Assembly (NCBI GenBank): GCA_012033355.1
Contig: JAAUQZ010000008.1
Span: 1-44,444 of the forward strand
DNA length: 44,444 nucleotides
Source of the DNA: Leptolyngbyaceae cyanobacterium RM1_406_9
GTDB lineage: Bacteria > Cyanobacteriota > Cyanobacteriia > Elainellales > Elainellaceae
Direction: 5' to 3'
Shown: one piece after another, positions 41,165-44,444 of the stretch
Position numbering within the stretch: the first letter of the stretch is position 1
How the letters are laid out: each line of letters starts with the position of its first letter
Translations under genes and position numbers: made by a program
Notes under the pieces: generated by a model
What the model saw: only the letters and a program-made list of their open reading frames with translations
The model's database searches: none
What the model was told of the DNA's origin: nothing

Positions 41165-42028
41165 TTAATTTACACGAACTTGTTGCGTGTGTTGGATGAT
41201 GGCATCAATGATGGTGTCCCAATCATCTCGGTGAAGTTCGTGAGCAGTTCCTTCAAGGGTTAGCAATGTGGCATTAGGAATTTCCTCGGCGAGTGTGACC
41301 CCGTTTTGATAGTTCACCATTGGATCGGCAGTACCGTGAATGACCAGGGTGGGAATCTTGATTTCCCGATGTCGATTGGAATAGCGATCGCCCCCGGAAA
41401 TCAGAGCATGGTTACTGCTAGACAGATTATTGTTTGCCCGCTTCACATCTTCTGTAGCCAGTGCCCGGATGCTGATTTCATCGAAGGGATGCTTAGAACC
41501 AGCAGCGGTTAAGCGCCAGCTTTCAACCGTATAGTCAATGACGACTGCCTCATCCGCCCAATCTAGCGTTTGACCTCTGGCAAAGTGAGACAGAAATTCC
41601 TCACTTTCCACAGTTGGCACATCAGAACTTACAGACGCAAAGGGTTTTGACATTATGAGAGTTATGGTAATCACTCGTTCAGGGTGTTTCAATGCGACCA
41701 ATTGCGTGATCATGCCGCCCATTGACCACCCAAACAGGTGAGCGCGATCGACTCCATAGGCATCCAGCACTCCCACCGCATCATCGGTCAGGTCGTCCCA
41801 CGAATAGTGAATCTGACCGGGTTTGTAAGTGATTGATCGCCCTGTGTCGCGATAGTCGTATCGAATCACGTAGCGTCCAGCTTCTGCCAGTTTCCGGCAG
41901 AAATCTTGAGGCCACCACACCATTGAAAGGCAACCACCCGCATTCAGCAGCAGGGTAGGATCGGTTGGATTGCCAAAGCTCTCAGTGCAGAGGTCAACCC
42001 CATTCGCCTGAATCATTTTCTTGCTCAT
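41165..42028 (-). CDS. Alpha/beta hydrolase
   Basis: A 287-residue protein with YDYRDTGRSI, the nucleophile elbow GWSMGG, an acid in HGTADPMVNY and the catalytic His in EGTAHELH. The layout is that of soluble alpha/beta hydrolases (esterase, lactonase or aclacinomycin-methylesterase-like). The start is ATG 42028 (MSKKMIQANGV); the frame extends to 42043. It lies 17 bases before the degraded quinone oxidoreductase. The substrate is unknown. Confidence 0.85.
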   Translation of the reverse strand: MSKKMIQANGVDLCTESFGNPTDPTLLLNAGGCLSMVWWPQDFCRKLAEAGRYVIRYDYRDTGRSITYKPGQIHYSWDDLTDDAVGVLDAYGVDRAHLFGWSMGGMITQLVALKHPERVITITLIMSKPFASVSSDVPTVESEEFLSHFARGQTLDWADEAVVIDYTVESWRLTAAGSKHPFDEISIRALATEDVKRANNNLSSSNHALISGGDRYSNRHREIKIPTLVIHGTADPMVNYQNGVTLAEEIPNATLLTLEGTAHELHRDDWDTIIDAIIQHTQQVRVN

Positions 42029-42130
42029 AGTTCGACTCCACAAAAGTTTTGAGGATCTTGCTCTCTTTCACTCAAAGGCAGTTCTCACTGACCCGTCAAC
42101 CCTCGTAGTCGTTCATGTCGTTGTTGAACG

Positions 42131-42808
42131 TCATTTCGGATGATCCAGACCCAACTCAGAATCACTTCTCCCACCAAGACCATCTCGGAACTGTGCTACT
42201 CTGCCGCGTAAGAGAGCAGTTGCCAGCACCACGACCCACAGCATATAAGCAAAGATGTTAATACGTTCCCAAACCCCCATCCACGGCGTAGGTAGGTTTG
42301 CTTCCAGTCGGGAACCGTCCAAACCTGCCAAAATGCCAAACACGACGAATATCAAGATTGTTGCAATCGAATAGAGGCGGAACCGCTTTCCGAATGCAGT
42401 AGCTCCAAACCCCAGGGCGAGCAGCATGAAGAGAAGACCTACACCTGTGAGAGTTGCGTGCAGGGTATCCGTCAGCGTCCCCTCAACCCCGCGTAGGTGC
42501 ATCGGGAAAAATAACGTCACCACTAAGCCGAGAACCTCTTTGCCGACCAGCCCGATCGCCACAAAACGCAGAGCGCGCTTTCGACCAGTTGATCGCCAGA
42601 CACCCACTCCGAACGCATACACAAGTAGGCAATACGTGACAAAAAGCGGAACCACGAGTGGTCTCGTCGGAGCGTCGATAGCAATCAGTTCGCTGACGGT
42701 TTGAGAGGTGGAACTGTAGCCTTCCCATTGCATCGCTGCGAGGACGATGGTGGCGACATAGAGCAGCGAAGACAAGATACCGCAGACAAGTAAGAGCTTT
42801 CGTCCCAT
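42131..42808 (-). CDS. DUF998 membrane protein
   Basis: A 225-residue protein with six hydrophobic helices. The pattern YSSTSQTVSELIAIDAPTRP after the first helix and FPMHLRGVEGTLTDTLHATL in the middle is characteristic of DUF998, a family of small integral membrane proteins of unknown function. AAGGAGGTG stands before the ATG at 42808, a strong ribosome site. It lies downstream of the frameshifted oxidoreductase and upstream of the hydrolase on the same strand. Confidence 0.82.
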   Translation of the reverse strand: MGRKLLLVCGILSSLLYVATIVLAAMQWEGYSSTSQTVSELIAIDAPTRPLVVPLFVTYCLLVYAFGVGVWRSTGRKRALRFVAIGLVGKEVLGLVVTLFFPMHLRGVEGTLTDTLHATLTGVGLLFMLLALGFGATAFGKRFRLYSIATILIFVVFGILAGLDGSRLEANLPTPWMGVWERINIFAYMLWVVVLATALLRGRVAQFRDGLGGRSDSELGLDHPK

Positions 42809-42841
42809 TGTTCACCTCCTTTGACTTTGATTTCCCGACGA

Positions 42842-44444
42842 TTAATCAGTAGTGAGTGTCGCTACTGGGACGATGTGAGTTTGTTTCTGGGCTGCCTCTT
42901 GACGCATGGCCGCCATAATTTTGGGGAATCCCGCTCCACCATTGACTGCCGCTGCCGCCATGATGCCACCCCAGGCTGCACCGAGAATGCCCGGACCCAG
43001 AGCATCGGCTCCGGTCAGGTAGAGATTTTGAATCGGCGTTTTGACACCAACCCAGGGTTGCTTTAATCGCTCTGGCACAAAGGGAATACCGTAGATGGCA
43101 CCCCGATCGCTGGCATCAAAATAGGCGATCGTCAACGGGGTGGAGAGATCCGCAAATTCGATCAGATCTTTAAACCCTGTATAGTGCTGTTCCAGAAAAT
43201 TAATGATGTTTTGGGTAATCCGATCTTTGAGGGTATAGTATTCGGCATCGCGTTTTCTCCAGGGTTGCCCTTGCCACTGGGCGAAGCACTCATAATCGGC
43301 AAAGACCATGACTTCAGCGGTGTGCGATCGCGCCATCGGGTCTTTGAGCGAGGGGAAAGAGAGGTAGCAGCTATTGATGCTCTGTTCTGGCGAGTGCCGT
43401 TGCAATTGCCACGCCGCGTCATGGTCGTAGTCACTGTAAACCCAGTGATGCCCACCCCCAAATCCGAGCGTTTGGGGAGACGCTTTCAAACCCAAAAATA
43501 GCAGGAGCGTGCTGTGTCCTTTGGGAAACCGCTGGATGTCCTCGTCATACCTTGCCCGTTCCTCAACTGGCAGCAGTTTGGTATAGGTGTTGAAGGCTCC
43601 CGCATCCGAGATCACTACTGGAGCATAGTAGGTTTCGATCGCTGCATCTGGATCATGAGTTTTTTGGGCTTTGACCCCGATCGCCACCCCATTTTCGGCA
43701 ATAATTTCAGTCACCTGTCGCTGCGCGATCGCCTGTCCTCCGGCTTGTTCAATCACCGGCAAGATCTGTTTCGCAATTTCCTGCGCCCCACCCACGGGAT
43801 ACCATCCTCCCTTCAGATAACTAGACATGACCAGTGCATGGATCGAGAAGAGACTCTCGGAAGGTGGCAGTCCATAGGTGCCCCAGTCCGAGGACAGAAG
43901 TGCTTTCAATTGCGGATTGCGGAAGTGTTGGTCGAGATACTCCTTCGTCGTTTGAAGAAAGGGTTTTCCGAAGTAATCCACGCAGGATTGAGCGATCGCC
44001 CCAAGCCAACCGGGTAAAAAACGGGTAGCCTGTCGCAGCCCGTTCCACCGACCAAACCGTTGTAAATCGGCAAAGTAACGGACAATGCCCACCTTTTCAT
44101 CGGGAAACCGCTGGATTAGATCGGTTTGATAGCGGTGCGGGTCAGAATAGACTTCAAAGGTGAAATCTGGATACACCGATGTTTCAAAGGGATCGGGAAT
44201 TTTTGCCCATTTCAATTTGCCATCCGTGATGTAGTCGGAGATCATCCGTCCACTTTCACCTTTTCCCATTTCTCCAACATAGTGCAGCCCAACATCCCAC
44301 TGAAAGTTCTGGCGCTGAAATTCCTGGGTGAAGCCCCCCAAGATAAAGTGTTGTTCCAGAACCAGAACTTTTGGTGATTGAATTTTGAGAGAATGGCTGC
44401 GACGGTTAACCCGCCGATACCGGAACCAACCACGATCGCATCAT
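42842..44444 (-). pseudogene. Retinol-saturase/CrtI-like FAD oxidoreductase, one frameshift, 5' end beyond the window
   Basis: The right edge begins inside the gene (DAIVVGSGIGGLTVAAILSKF). At 44368 a single C on the plus strand, where two are needed, shifts the frame. After repair it reads VLVLEQHFILGGFTQEFQRQ and NFQWDVGLHYVGEM, then a long intact region to LTTD at 42842. The GLHYVG and GGFTQEF blocks are typical of all-trans-retinol 13,14-reductase-like enzymes of the CrtI superfamily. The C-terminus has YLTGADALGPGILGAAWGG. It is distinct from the relative at 15070. The indel is again in a two-base run, so it could be technical. Confidence 0.85.

Noticed and set aside
42044-42070. Minus-strand AGATCCTCAAAAC resembling the second half of the promoter 15-mer near the hydrolase start
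   Set aside because: The first CTCA repeat is absent, the +12 and +23 elements do not fit, and it lies too close to the start codon.
1-44444. Search for tRNA, rRNA, CRISPR arrays and a complete insertion sequence with transposase
   Set aside because: None recognised by eye; the repeated 15-mers are dispersed and promoter-linked, not a spaced array.

Overview
This window comes from a cyanobacterium, probably filamentous and of moderate GC. The palindrome GCGATCGC (HIP1), a cyanobacterial signature, recurs throughout. The gene content agrees: bidirectional hydrogenase hox genes, a cytochrome b6f-type Rieske protein, a CBS protein with a CP12-like tail, DUF4278/DUF4327/DUF3122 proteins, a Tll0287-like haem protein and a bd-type quinol oxidase.

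Layout. 1-4.4 kb (minus): a frameshifted MscS channel, then a small DUF4327-like protein, an ABC ATPase and an HlyD-type adaptor with no permease. 4.6-10.6 kb (plus): MgtC/DUF4010 transporter, universal stress protein, cyclic-2,3-diphosphoglycerate synthetase-like GTPase, an amino acid permease broken by a 141-bp MITE, and a chain of gene fragments (argF'-'arcC, a CrtI-like piece, a reversed membrane-protein piece). 10.6-16.6 kb (minus): CPBP protease, membrane protein, S33-like hydrolase, Acg-type nitroreductase, an M23 peptidase fragment and a CrtI/CrtO-like oxidoreductase. 17-24.2 kb: cation P-type ATPase, second Usp, DUF4278 protein, DUF305 protein, HlyD remnant and a DUF-type membrane protein. 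25.5-29.4 kb: a hox operon (hoxE, hoxF', 'hoxU, small membrane ORF, hoxY, membrane protein, CBS-CP12, hoxH') in which only hoxY and the accessory genes look whole. 29.3-34.9 kb: truncated 4Fe-4S protein and Rieske protein, then a sulfide-detoxification block (TauE/SafE, rhodanese, persulfide dioxygenase-like MBL protein; divergent ArsR regulator, methyltransferase, sulfide:quinone oxidoreductase). 35.2-39.6 kb: NrdG-like radical SAM protein, haem protein, DUF3122 protein, cydA (two frameshifts) and cydB. 39.7-44.4 kb (minus): small membrane proteins, a methyltransferase, a deleted quinone oxidoreductase, a hydrolase and a frameshifted retinol-saturase-like oxidoreductase.

Two patterns link the region. 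First, a promoter module recurs 13 times on both strands. It is a 15-mer close to CTCACAAGTTCCTCA (CTCA repeated at an 11-bp period), then a TA step at +12/+13, then a TAGA-like -10 element beginning 23 bases after the 15-mer. It lies upstream of both usp genes, the P-type ATPase, the Acg operon, DUF305, DUF4278, mgtC, the ABC genes, hoxE and the nrdG-like block. This looks like one OmpR/PhoB-style, response-regulator-controlled, low-oxygen or redox regulon. Its gene content resembles the mycobacterial DosR regulon (usp, acg, ctpF, CBS, nucleotide reduction).

Second, an unusual share of the genes is broken: nonsense codons, 1-2 base indels, internal deletions joining neighbouring genes (one exactly at a HIP1 octamer) and a MITE insertion. 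The homopolymer indels could be sequencing errors. The kilobase-scale fusions, if the assembly is right, point to real decay of fermentation and hydrogenase functions while the promoter modules persist. No rRNA, tRNA or CRISPR array was seen.
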